Positions 1-5,518 are shown, counted from the stretch's first letter. The stretch is DNA of 5,620 bases from an uncultured Eubacteriales bacterium (GCA_900320235.1 ONRO01000376.1:1-5620), one strand, 5' to 3'. Translations and numbers: made by a program. The notes: generated from the sequence alone by a model not told the origin.

Positions 1-103
1 CAAGCAAACTTCCAAAGCTATTAAGCGTGATAACTCCACCCTCGCTCATACAAAACCGACCGACGATAATTAATTTGAAAATCAGCCTCCTGCCTCTTTA
101 ATT
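1..103. other. Upstream stretch with no supported gene
   Basis: No complete gene is visible here. On the + strand one frame is open from base 2 to a TAA at 71-73 and reads as a polar peptide ending HTKPTDDN, which could be the C-terminus of a gene lying to the left. A second + frame is also open to about base 100, so openness alone means little. On the - strand a short frame starts with ATG at 49 (MSEGGVITLNSFGSLL) and runs off the left edge without a ribosome binding site at a usable distance. The conserved trmD/rimM/rpsP genes that often precede rplS are not recognisable in the visible part. Confidence 0.3.
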
Positions 104-323
104 CACCCCTTGCCGAGGGGGATTATATTCAGGGGATTTCGCCGTACCCCAAGGGCACTTCCTTCGGGCGACTACGGTCGTCGACCGGGGGGCGCTGGGT
201 CTTGCCTGCAGGCTCGGTCGGTGCTGCTGCTTCGCAGCGGTGTTCACTGAATACCCACCCCACAACTGGACCCCCCAGCAGCCTTGTAAAGGCTGGCGAA
301 ACTTTTATAAATTGCCTGCCAAT
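104..323. repeat. GC-rich hairpin-rich non-coding element, possible dispersed repeat
   Basis: This block contrasts with the AT-rich surroundings: bases 141-240 are 71 of 100 G or C by hand count. It is dense in short inverted repeats: CCCCT/AGGGG (106-110/116-120), GGTCG/CGACC (176-180/182-186), the palindrome GCCTGCAGGC (204-213), GCTGC/GCAGC (226-230/234-238) and a perfect 7-bp stem CAGCCTT/AAGGCTG with a GTA loop (279-295). On the - strand one frame is free of stops from 323 to a TGA at 131-129 (64 codons) and includes KVSPAFTRLLGG. I recall similar KVSPAF peptides among doubtful small proteins annotated in gut Ruminococcaceae. That suggests a dispersed intergenic element rather than a gene, but a single copy in this window cannot prove repetition. 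Boundaries are approximate. Confidence 0.45.
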
Positions 324-344
324 TCAACAGCTCGAAAGCTTCAC

Positions 345-398
345 CATTCTTAATAATAAAAATAAAAAAGAAAGAATAAAAAAAGAAATAAAAAAAGC
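345..398 (+). promoter_or_regulatory. A-rich tract upstream of the rplS promoter (UP-element-like)
   Basis: The tract is almost entirely A and T with scattered G. It contains three imperfect copies of an AATAAAAAAG-type unit (361-370, 375-385, 386-397) and abuts the -35 box at 399. A-tracts in this position commonly bind the RNA polymerase alpha C-terminal domain and raise the activity of ribosomal promoters. The composition and position are seen directly; the role is inferred. Confidence 0.5.
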
Positions 399-427
399 TT
401 GAAAATTCCAGAAGTGTGTGATATAAT
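399..427 (+). promoter_or_regulatory. Sigma-A promoter of rplS
   Basis: The -35 box is TTGAAA (399-404) and the -10 box is a perfect TATAAT (422-427), separated by exactly 17 bases. A TG dinucleotide one base upstream of the -10 box (419-420) makes it an extended -10. Transcription should start near 434-436, giving a leader of about 115 bases ahead of rplS. This is by far the best promoter match in the window and fits a highly expressed ribosomal protein gene. Confidence 0.9.
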
Positions 428-433
428 ATATAA

Positions 434-549
434 GTCTTTGGAGCCGTCACTTGTGATGGGATTCATTGCAAGGTCTTTCGACCGAACTTTGAAACGGACA
501 GTCCTCTGCCATTTGGCATGAATGTCTATAAATAACAGGAGGAATAAAA
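434..549 (+). promoter_or_regulatory. Structured 5' leader of rplS, candidate L19 autoregulatory leader
   Basis: Between the promoter and the rplS start the RNA can form three successive hairpins. HP1 is CCGTCA/TGATGG with a CTTG loop (444-459). HP2 is GGTC/GACC with a TTTC loop (472-483). HP3 has an outer GGACA/TGTCT stem (496-500/523-527, one G-U pair) enclosing TGCC/GGCA (507-510/515-518). An alternative stem, ATTCA plus TGC (461-469) with GCA plus TGAAT (516-523), would exclude HP3. The bases TCCTC (502-506), unpaired in HP3, complement GAGGA (539-543) of the Shine-Dalgarno. Firmicutes rplS mRNAs are known to carry an L19 leader thought to be bound by L19 for feedback control. Position and structure fit, but I could not test the match to that family's consensus. 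Confidence 0.6.
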
Positions 550-894
550 ATGGACGCATTAAAAATCGTTGCAGCTTCTTCAATTAAAGCTGAAAAGCCC
601 CAGTTCGAGATCGGTGATACAGTTCGTGTCAGCGTTAATATCCGCGAGGGCGAAAGAGAAAGAATTCAGATGTTCGAGGGTACAGTCATTGCTAAAAGAG
701 GCAGCGGCGTTGCTGAAACTTTCACAGTAAGACGTCTTTCATATGGCGTTGGCGTTGAAAGAGTATTTCCTGTGAATAGCCCTAACGTTGTTGATGTTAA
801 AGTCATCAGACACGGTAAGGTTCGCAGAAGCAAGCTCTACTATCTGCGCGGCAGAGTTGGTAAGGCTGCTAAGGTTAAAGAACAGATCAAATGA
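550..894 (+). CDS. rplS: 50S ribosomal protein L19
   Basis: L19 is a large-subunit protein lying at the interface with the small subunit, near the 16S rRNA contact. The 114-residue product has the family's usual length and its characteristic run: FEIGDTVRV (residues 20-28), the core REGERERIQMFEGTVIAKRG, then SGVAETFTVRR, a YGVGVERVFP segment, and a basic C-terminal VRRSKLYYLRGR tail. The ATG at 550 follows a strong AGGAGG (537-542) at 7 bases, so the start is secure. The gene has its own strong promoter, a structured leader and a terminator just after its stop, so it can be made as a single-gene transcript. The genes after it match the common Clostridial order rplS-lepB-rbgA-rnhB. Confidence 0.98.
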   Translation: MDALKIVAASSIKAEKPQFEIGDTVRVSVNIREGERERIQMFEGTVIAKRGSGVAETFTVRRLSYGVGVERVFPVNSPNVVDVKVIRHGKVRRSKLYYLRGRVGKAAKVKEQIK

Positions 895-904
895 TCCGAC
901 TATG

Positions 905-931
905 AAAAAGGGACTTAATTGTCCCTTTTTT
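905..931 (+). terminator. Intrinsic terminator after rplS
   Basis: AAAAAGGGAC (905-914) pairs perfectly with GTCCCTTTTT (921-930) around a TTAATT loop, with the T-run continuing to 931. It begins 10 bases after the rplS stop. The A-run before and the T-run after could let it work in both directions. Because no convincing promoter follows before the next gene, some read-through is probably needed to express the downstream genes. Confidence 0.9.
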
Positions 932-944
932 GCTACCTGCTGAC

Positions 945-950
945 AGAGGA
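945..950 (+). promoter_or_regulatory. Ribosome binding site fixing the start at 958
   Basis: AGAGGA lies 7 bases before the ATG at 958. A TTG at 919 in the same frame would place the start inside the terminator loop with no binding site, so 958 is preferred. Confidence 0.75.
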
Positions 951-957
951 AAATGCT

Positions 958-1437
958 ATGAAAAGATATCCGCAACATTCTTCAGTTGAACAGATATATA
1001 TTAATATCTCAGATACACTTGCTGTGTTCAGAAGTTTTATCGGATTGATTTATTTTATGATTGCTGTTGTACTTGTCTTTTCATGCATAATGTACGTTTT
1101 TTTTGAGATTATTCCAGTGAAGGGCAGTAATGATGTGGGCAGCGGTGATACGATAAATTGCCTTGTGCAGGTCCGTGGAGGTACTCCGGAAAAAGATGAT
1201 CTTGTGGTGCTAAGAAATGAAAGACTTTCTGCTAAGATCATAGAAAATGTGGGCTTCGCTTCGGATGAAAAGTATAAGGATTATCAGCTGTCGGATGAAT
1301 ATCTGCTCGTAAGTATAAATGAGGTAAACGGAAGCAAAACCATTGCCGCAGTAAAACCGGAGGAAATTGAAGGAATAATTTGCTTTGTAGTTTCTCCGAT
1401 AAAAAGCTTCGGAAAACCGCCTGATAATCTTTTCTGA
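958..1437 (+). CDS. Membrane-anchored S26-like protein, apparent catalytically inactive signal peptidase I relative
   Basis: The 159-residue product has a polar N-terminus of about 23 residues, one membrane segment (about 24-50), then an outward domain of about 110 residues. By eye that domain follows the LepB encoded next door: FFEIIPVKGS sits where LepB has FRQVTVSGTS; KDDLVVL (79-85) matches GDIVVI; AKIIENVGF (92-100) matches PIIKRVIAT; DEYLLV (113-118) matches EGYCFV; VKPEEIEGI (132-140) matches IPVENIIGK; and SPIKSFG (146-152) matches FPLDKFG near both C-termini. The nucleophilic Ser of SGTSM is not preserved, the general-base Lys of IIKRV is Glu, and the GDN and DSR motifs are absent. 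The domain is also shorter than in LepB. It lies 98 bases before lepB and has similar base composition. The homology is my reading of weak similarity; an unrelated single-pass membrane protein is the alternative. Confidence 0.7.
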   Translation: MKRYPQHSSVEQIYINISDTLAVFRSFIGLIYFMIAVVLVFSCIMYVFFEIIPVKGSNDVGSGDTINCLVQVRGGTPEKDDLVVLRNERLSAKIIENVGFASDEKYKDYQLSDEYLLVSINEVNGSKTIAAVKPEEIEGIICFVVSPIKSFGKPPDNLF

Positions 1438-1522
1438 TGATATTGAAACTGCTCATGATCTGTAAGCTTTCAGATGATGTGCGAAGGTTCGGTTTATCAG
1501 GTGTTTTTTGTTGATAATACAT

Positions 1523-1530
1523 GAGAGGTG
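1523..1530 (+). promoter_or_regulatory. Ribosome binding site fixing the lepB start
   Basis: GAGAGGTG ends 5 bases before the ATG at 1536. An in-frame ATG at 1521 overlaps this site and has no binding site of its own, so 1536 is the better start. Confidence 0.75.
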
Positions 1531-1535
1531 TTATT

Positions 1536-2168
1536 ATGTCTGAACGTATGAAATTGAAAGAAAACAAAAGAGAAAATGATGAAGAGCTTGATGAGGAACT
1601 TGATGAGGAACTCGACCTCGATATAGAGGAAGGAATCAGTATCACATCGTTCATATTTGAATGGGCAAACGCTTTTATGGTTGCACTGATCGTTGTAATT
1701 CTTCTTCTTACCTTTGTTTTCAGACAGGTAACAGTAAGCGGAACTTCAATGACAGATACTCTTGATGACGGCGACAGACTCATTATTTCAAGCTTTATGT
1801 ATAAGCCGCAGTATGGCGATATCGTTGTAATCAGCCACGGCGAAAATTATAGCGACCCGATCATTAAAAGAGTAATAGCAACAGAAGGACAGGCACTTTC
1901 GATTAATTATGATACATATGAGGTAAGTGTTGATGGTGTGATCCTGAATGAACCGTATATAAAGGGAAATACCGTCAAGCTGCTGCACGATCCGCTTGAG
2001 ATACCTGACAGAATACCGGAGGGCTATTGCTTTGTAATGGGAGATAACCGTGAGGGTTCACTCGATAGCCGCAGCGCAGAGATCGGTCTTATCCCGGTTG
2101 AAAATATAATCGGAAAGGCAGAGGTCAGAATTTTCCCTCTGGATAAATTCGGAAGCGTATATAACTGA
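1536..2168 (+). CDS. lepB: Signal peptidase I
   Basis: This enzyme (family S26) cleaves signal peptides from exported proteins on the outer face of the membrane. The 210-residue product has an acidic cytoplasmic tail (about 1-38), one membrane helix (about 39-62), then the catalytic domain. All key motifs are present: SGTSM with the nucleophile Ser71, the GDIVV strand (94-98), IIKRVIA with the general base Lys111, GDN (169-171) and DSR (177-179). Length and single-pass topology fit Gram-positive SipS-type enzymes. The tail is unusual in carrying a threefold DEEL repeat encoded by near-identical 12-base units (1578-1613). The gene sits between the apparent inactive relative and rbgA, its usual Clostridial neighbour. 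No good promoter lies directly upstream, so co-transcription with the preceding gene is likely. Confidence 0.96.
   Translation: MSERMKLKENKRENDEELDEELDEELDLDIEEGISITSFIFEWANAFMVALIVVILLLTFVFRQVTVSGTSMTDTLDDGDRLIISSFMYKPQYGDIVVISHGENYSDPIIKRVIATEGQALSINYDTYEVSVDGVILNEPYIKGNTVKLLHDPLEIPDRIPEGYCFVMGDNREGSLDSRSAEIGLIPVENIIGKAEVRIFPLDKFGSVYN
1578..1613 (+). repeat. Three tandem 12-base units encoding DEEL
   Basis: Three consecutive units (GATGAAGAGCTT, GATGAGGAACTT, GATGAGGAACTC) encode residues 15-26 of LepB as DEEL three times, followed by a partial DLD. The second and third units differ only in the last base, suggesting slippage or unequal exchange and possible length variation between strains. 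Confidence 0.85.
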
Positions 2169-2185
2169 TATTGGTAAAGAAAGCT

Positions 2186-2219
2186 GTGTAGCCTTCCGCA
2201 GTAATGCGGAAGGCTGCAC
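2186..2219 (+). terminator. Strong hairpin between lepB and rbgA, weak terminator or processing signal
   Basis: AGCCTTCCGCA (2190-2200) pairs perfectly with TGCGGAAGGCT (2205-2215) around GTAA, a GNRA-type tetraloop. Four more pairs, one a G-T wobble, extend the stem to 15. The bases after it (TTCAGATTTAT) are not a proper T-run, so full termination is uncertain. An element that trims or stabilises the mRNA, or that sets the lepB to rbgA ratio, is equally plausible. Confidence 0.6.
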
Positions 2220-2249
2220 TTCAGATTTATATGGAGAAAAAGGTGTGTT

Positions 2250-3137
2250 ATGGAAGAATTAAAGTCAATACAATGGTTTCCCGGTCATATGACAAAAACC
2301 AAAAGAAAAATAGAATCACAGCTCAGACTTATTGACGCTGTTGCAGTCCTTCTTGATGCAAGAGTGCCTTTCTCAAGCTGTAATCCCGATCTGAGAAGTA
2401 TAATAAATAATAAGCCGAGAATTATCGTGCTCAATAAATGCGATATGGCAGATCCGTCTCAGACAAAGAAATGGCTTTCACTTTTCCGACAGAAGAACAT
2501 CGCTGCAATAGCTCTTGACTGTAAATCAGGCAAGGGCTTGAATGCTTTTATTCCGACTGTGAAGGATGTTCTGTCTGAAAGAATAGAATCATGGAATAAA
2601 AAGGGAATGACCGGCAGGACTATCAAGGTAATGGTGGTCGGAATACCGAATGTCGGAAAATCATCATTCATAAACCGTATGTCAAAGCAGAACAGGGCAA
2701 AGGTCGAGGACAGACCCGGCGTTACAAGAGGTAATCAGTGGTTTACAATCGGCAAGGGCTTTGATCTGCTGGATACTCCCGGAGTTCTGTGGCCGAAGTT
2801 CGATGATCCGCTTGTTGGTGAAAAGCTTGCATACATCGGTTCTGTCAAGGATGATATCCTTGATACGGAACAGCTTGCCGGCAGACTTCTTGAATATCTC
2901 AGGGATAATTATTCTGCCCCGCTTTGTGCAAGATATAAGCTTGAAAAAGAAGTGATAATGCCGATGCAGGGCTATGAGATACTTGAGCTTGTGGGAAGAA
3001 AAAGAGGTATGCTTGTTTCGGGCGGAGAGATTAATACTGAAAGGGCAGCAGCAACTGTCCTTGATGAATTCAGAAATGCAACGCTCGGTAAGCTGACGAT
3101 CGATAAAGCGGAGGATTATCCTGATGTTAGAGTATGA
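2250..3137 (+). CDS. rbgA: Ribosome biogenesis GTPase RbgA (YlqF)
   Basis: RbgA is a cytoplasmic GTPase needed for late assembly of the 50S subunit. The 295-residue product has the circularly permuted motif order of this family: the N-terminal WFPGHMTK signature (9-16), then G4 NKCD (62-65), G5-like DCKSGKG (90-96), G1 GIPNVGKSS (131-139), the G2 region around PGVTRG (156-161) and G3 DTPG (175-178), followed by WPKF and a helical C-terminal domain of the RNA-binding type. Length is close to the Bacillus protein. The ATG at 2250 has AAGGTG (2240-2245) 4 bases upstream and a GGAG further back. Its end overlaps rnhB by 14 bases, so the two are probably translationally coupled. Placement a short distance after L19 fits a shared ribosome-building theme. 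Confidence 0.96.
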   Translation: MEELKSIQWFPGHMTKTKRKIESQLRLIDAVAVLLDARVPFSSCNPDLRSIINNKPRIIVLNKCDMADPSQTKKWLSLFRQKNIAAIALDCKSGKGLNAFIPTVKDVLSERIESWNKKGMTGRTIKVMVVGIPNVGKSSFINRMSKQNRAKVEDRPGVTRGNQWFTIGKGFDLLDTPGVLWPKFDDPLVGEKLAYIGSVKDDILDTEQLAGRLLEYLRDNYSAPLCARYKLEKEVIMPMQGYEILELVGRKRGMLVSGGEINTERAAATVLDEFRNATLGKLTIDKAEDYPDVRV

Positions 3138-3726
3138 GAAAATGTATAAGGAACAGGGCTATACAGCAATCTGCGGAGTTGATGAAGCAGGAAGGGGACC
3201 GCTTGCGGGTCCTGTGTATGCTGCAGCAGTAATACTGCCCGAAGGTCTTCTGATAGAAGGTGTCAATGATTCAAAAAAACTGACGGAAAAAAAGCGTGAG
3301 GAGCTTTTTGATGTAATAAAGGAAAAGGCTGCTGCATATTGTATTGCAAGTGCTTCTGTTGAGGAAATAGAGGAGCTTAATATTCTCGGGGCGACAATGC
3401 TTGCAATGAAAAGAGCAGTAGAGGGTCTTTCTGTAAAAGCAGATTTTGCTATGATCGACGGAAATAAGAAACCGCCGCTTGAGATTCCCTGTGAAGCAAT
3501 AGTAAAGGGCGACGCAAAAAGTGAATCTGTTGCCGCAGCGTCGATACTTGCCAAGGTGAGCAGGGACAGGTATATGCTTGAAATGGCAGAAAAATACCCG
3601 GTGTACAGCTTTGAAAAGCATAAGGGCTACGGCACAAAGGTACACAGAGAAGCAATACTTGAATATGGTCCGTGCGAAATACACAGACCGTCATTTCTGA
3701 AAAAGCTTATGTCAGGTGAGAAATGA
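3124..3726 (+). CDS. rnhB: Ribonuclease HII
   Basis: RNase HII cuts the RNA strand of RNA-DNA hybrids and starts removal of single ribonucleotides from DNA. The 200-residue product has the four acidic metal ligands of the family: Asp20 and Glu21 in GVDEAGRGPLAGP (18-30), Asp112 in IDGN and Asp130 in KGD. Their spacing (92 and 18 residues) equals that of the E. coli enzyme. The GRG substrate-binding motif is at 23-25, and the C-terminal HKGYGTKVHREAI plus HRPSF (187-191) is typical. The ATG at 3124 is chosen because GGAGG (3110-3114) lies 9 bases upstream; an internal ATG at 3142 has only a weak site. The gene overlaps rbgA by 14 bases and the next gene by 4. Confidence 0.97.
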   Translation: MLEYEKMYKEQGYTAICGVDEAGRGPLAGPVYAAAVILPEGLLIEGVNDSKKLTEKKREELFDVIKEKAAAYCIASASVEEIEELNILGATMLAMKRAVEGLSVKADFAMIDGNKKPPLEIPCEAIVKGDAKSESVAAASILAKVSRDRYMLEMAEKYPVYSFEKHKGYGTKVHREAILEYGPCEIHRPSFLKKLMSGEK

Positions 3727-4121
3727 TGCCGGGAAAGATGAATGCCGGAAAAACAGGTAATACCGGCGAAACAGCAGCAGAGGGATTCCTGATAAGAAAA
3801 GGCTATGAAATACTTGCGAGAAATTACCGTATCCGCGGCGGAGAAATAGATATAATTGCATCAAGGGGAGAATATATAGTTTTTGCAGAGGTGAAAACAA
3901 GAAATACGGCTTCCCTTGCAAGACCGTCAGCATGGGTTGATTACCGTAAGCAGAAAAAGATTATACGGACCGCTGCGGATTATATTGCAAAAAGCGGAAC
4001 AGATCTTCAGCCGAGATTTGATGTTATAGAGATAGTGTATGACAAAAACACGGAAATTATAGTAAACATCAGGCATATTGAAGATGCATTCATGCAGAGC
4101 GGAGAATATGCACCGTACTGA
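3723..4121 (+). CDS. yraN: YraN family (UPF0102) endonuclease-like protein
   Basis: YraN proteins are small, widely conserved and have a restriction-endonuclease-like fold; their cellular role is not settled. The 132-residue product shows the family pattern: GETAAEGFL (15-23), KGYEILARNYR (26-36), GGEIDII with Asp43 (39-45), FAEVKTR with Glu56 and Lys58 (54-60), then a KQKKI (76-80) basic patch and FDVIEI (99-104). Asp43, Glu56 and Lys58 form the D...ExK arrangement of nuclease sites. The first ATG (3723) overlaps the rnhB stop as ATGA; a second ATG at 3726 lies at better spacing (5 bases) from AGGTGAG (3714-3720), so the start may be one codon later. Sitting directly after rnhB is common for this family. 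Confidence 0.93.
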   Translation: MMPGKMNAGKTGNTGETAAEGFLIRKGYEILARNYRIRGGEIDIIASRGEYIVFAEVKTRNTASLARPSAWVDYRKQKKIIRTAADYIAKSGTDLQPRFDVIEIVYDKNTEIIVNIRHIEDAFMQSGEYAPY

Positions 4122-4153
4122 AATGAAAAATTGACCTGAAAGAGGAAAACAGA

Positions 4154-4525
4154 ATGATACACAGAATGAAGCTTGACCCTGTACCATTTGAAATGATCGG
4201 ATGCGGAAGAAAAACCTATGAGCTAAGGCTTTATGATGACAAAAGACAGAAAATCAAAGCCGGCGACAAAATAATATTTACCTGTACATCTGATGAAAAC
4301 AGGACACTTGAAGTGAGCGTGACAGGATTGCACAGATTCAGGAATTTTGCAGAGCTTTACAGCTGTCTTCCTCTGCTTAGCTGCGGCTATACGGAAAATG
4401 ATGTCAGCAGTGCTTCACCTGAAGATATGGAAAAGTATTATTCACCGGAAATGCAGAAAAAGTACGGCGTTGTGGGGATAGAGATCAGTCTTGACGGAGA
4501 AAGGAAAGATCATGCAGTTATTTGA
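4154..4525 (+). CDS. ASCH-domain (PUA-like fold) protein
   Basis: The 123-residue product begins IHRMKLDPVPFEMIGCGRKTY and continues ELRLYDDKRQKIKAGDKIIF, the signature of ASCH proteins: a PF..I..G.KT.E.RL segment (11-26), then KR and GD (37-38) leading to a strand. A middle region with FRNFAELY (62-69) and a YGVVGIEI close (104-111) also fit the family, which ends in a GVvGI-type strand. ASCH domains share the PUA-like beta-barrel and are thought to bind RNA or modified nucleotides; the specific job of this subgroup is unknown to me. No membrane segment or signal peptide is present, so it should be cytoplasmic. AGAGGA (4141-4146) lies 7 bases before the ATG. Its 3' end overlaps the dipeptidase gene by 14 bases. 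Confidence 0.88.
   Translation: MIHRMKLDPVPFEMIGCGRKTYELRLYDDKRQKIKAGDKIIFTCTSDENRTLEVSVTGLHRFRNFAELYSCLPLLSCGYTENDVSSASPEDMEKYYSPEMQKKYGVVGIEISLDGERKDHAVI
4496..4505 (+). promoter_or_regulatory. Ribosome binding site fixing the dipeptidase start
   Basis: GGAGAAAGGA lies 6 bases before the ATG at 4512, inside the end of the ASCH gene. An in-frame TTG at 4491 precedes this site and lacks its own, so 4512 is preferred. Confidence 0.75.
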
Positions 4526-5465
4526 TATGCACTGCGATACACTGTATCGTGCCTATACAGAAAAAAGTACGCTGTTTGACGACAGCTTCCATATTTCATT
4601 CAATAAAGCCGGGAATATACATCCATATATACAGTGCTTTGCTGTGTGGATACCTGATGAGTACAGAGGCGAAGCAGCATGGGAGCTTTTCTGCGGTTGT
4701 GTCGCAAAGCTCAGGGAACAGCTTGAGGGTACTGATATCAGATGGTGCAGAAGTGCAGAAGATATAAAGGAAGTTGCACGCAAAAAGGAACACGGGATCA
4801 TTCTTACCGTTGAAAGCGGAGCTGTTCTTGGCGGCAGGATCGGAAGGATTCAGGAAATCTATGATATCGGAGTGCGTATGATGACGCTGACATGGAACGG
4901 TGAAAATGAACTCGGCGACGGAATTATGGTAAAGGAAAACAGGGGTCTGACTGATTTCGGAAGGGCGGCAGTGCGTGAAATGGAAAGGGTCGGTATGATC
5001 GTTGATGTTTCCCATGCAGGAGAAAAGCTTTTCAGTGATGTTGCAGAGATCGCAGAAAAACCATTTGCAGCGTCACATTCCGATATGCGTGCAGTGACGG
5101 ATCACCCGAGAAATCTCACGGACGGACAGTTCAGAAAGCTTATGTCGGACGGCAGCCTGACAGGATTGAATTTCTGTGCTGATTTTCTCAGGACAAAAAA
5201 TAGTGAAACTGATTTTCCGTGTGTCTTGCAAGAGTCGGGAATGTATGATATAATAAGGCATACCGGATATATGCTGTCACTCGGAGGTCAGAAAAATATC
5301 GCAATGGGCGCTGATTTTGACGGCGCAGACCTTCCGCAGGATATCACAGGTCTTGAAGCAATGGAAAAGCTTTATGAACTGTTTTGCAAGGAATTCGGCA
5401 AAGAAATAACAGACGATATATTTTTCGGCAACGCTTACCGTTTCTTTACGGAGAACCTGAGCTGA
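4512..5465 (+). CDS. M19 family (renal-type) membrane dipeptidase homologue
   Basis: Peptidase family M19 enzymes are TIM-barrel metalloenzymes with two zinc ions that hydrolyse dipeptides, often tolerating D-residues at the second position. The 317-residue product carries every ligand expected from the human renal enzyme: His7 and Asp9 (MHCDT), bridging Glu101 (VESGA), His168 (DVSH), His189 (ASHSD) and Asp268 (GADFDG). Arg200, 11 residues after His189 in HPRN, is the substrate carboxylate contact. FFGNAYRFF (304-312) is the typical C-terminal motif. Despite the eukaryotic family name there is no signal peptide or membrane segment, so this is a cytosolic enzyme, perhaps for recycling peptide or cell-wall dipeptides (inference). 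It is about the normal length for bacterial members. It overlaps the ASCH gene by 14 bases and precedes thrC by 53 bases. Confidence 0.95.
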   Translation: MQLFDMHCDTLYRAYTEKSTLFDDSFHISFNKAGNIHPYIQCFAVWIPDEYRGEAAWELFCGCVAKLREQLEGTDIRWCRSAEDIKEVARKKEHGIILTVESGAVLGGRIGRIQEIYDIGVRMMTLTWNGENELGDGIMVKENRGLTDFGRAAVREMERVGMIVDVSHAGEKLFSDVAEIAEKPFAASHSDMRAVTDHPRNLTDGQFRKLMSDGSLTGLNFCADFLRTKNSETDFPCVLQESGMYDIIRHTGYMLSLGGQKNIAMGADFDGADLPQDITGLEAMEKLYELFCKEFGKEITDDIFFGNAYRFFTENLS

Positions 5466-5518
5466 GCCGGTGAAAATATAAACCAAAAATCTACCTGCAA
5501 AAGAAAGAAGGAAAATGT

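Noticed and set aside
202..402. + strand open frame of 66 codons beginning with TTG in the GC-rich element
   Set aside because: It has no ribosome binding site, crosses the A-rich tract into a lysine-rich low-complexity tail, and resembles no protein I know.
489..532. Second promoter inside the rplS leader (TTGAAA at 489, TATAAA at 527)
   Set aside because: The spacing of 32 bases is far too long for a sigma-A promoter.
244..583. - strand open frames across the T-rich complement of the promoter region
   Set aside because: They are phenylalanine-rich products of the A-tract and overlap the clear rplS promoter, leader and start.
919..957. Earlier TTG start for the membrane protein gene
   Set aside because: It lies within the rplS terminator and has no ribosome binding site; the ATG at 958 does.
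1488..1518. Possible promoter for lepB (GATAAT at 1513-1518)
   Set aside because: The only -35-like sequence (TTCGGT at 1488) is poor and 19 bases away, and a start site there would remove or crowd the ribosome binding site.
3159..3694. Long antisense open frames within rnhB (up to 137 codons)
   Set aside because: They lie opposite a fully conserved RNase HII gene, lack binding sites, and have shadow-like compositions rich in Ser, Cys or Phe.
4491..4511. Earlier TTG start for the dipeptidase
   Set aside because: The strong binding site lies after it, and the family N-terminus begins just before the MHCDT motif, matching the ATG at 4512.
5445..5482. Possible thrC promoter (TTTACG and TATAAA)
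   Set aside because: The boxes are 26 bases apart and no other -35 fits the TATAAA at 5477-5482.
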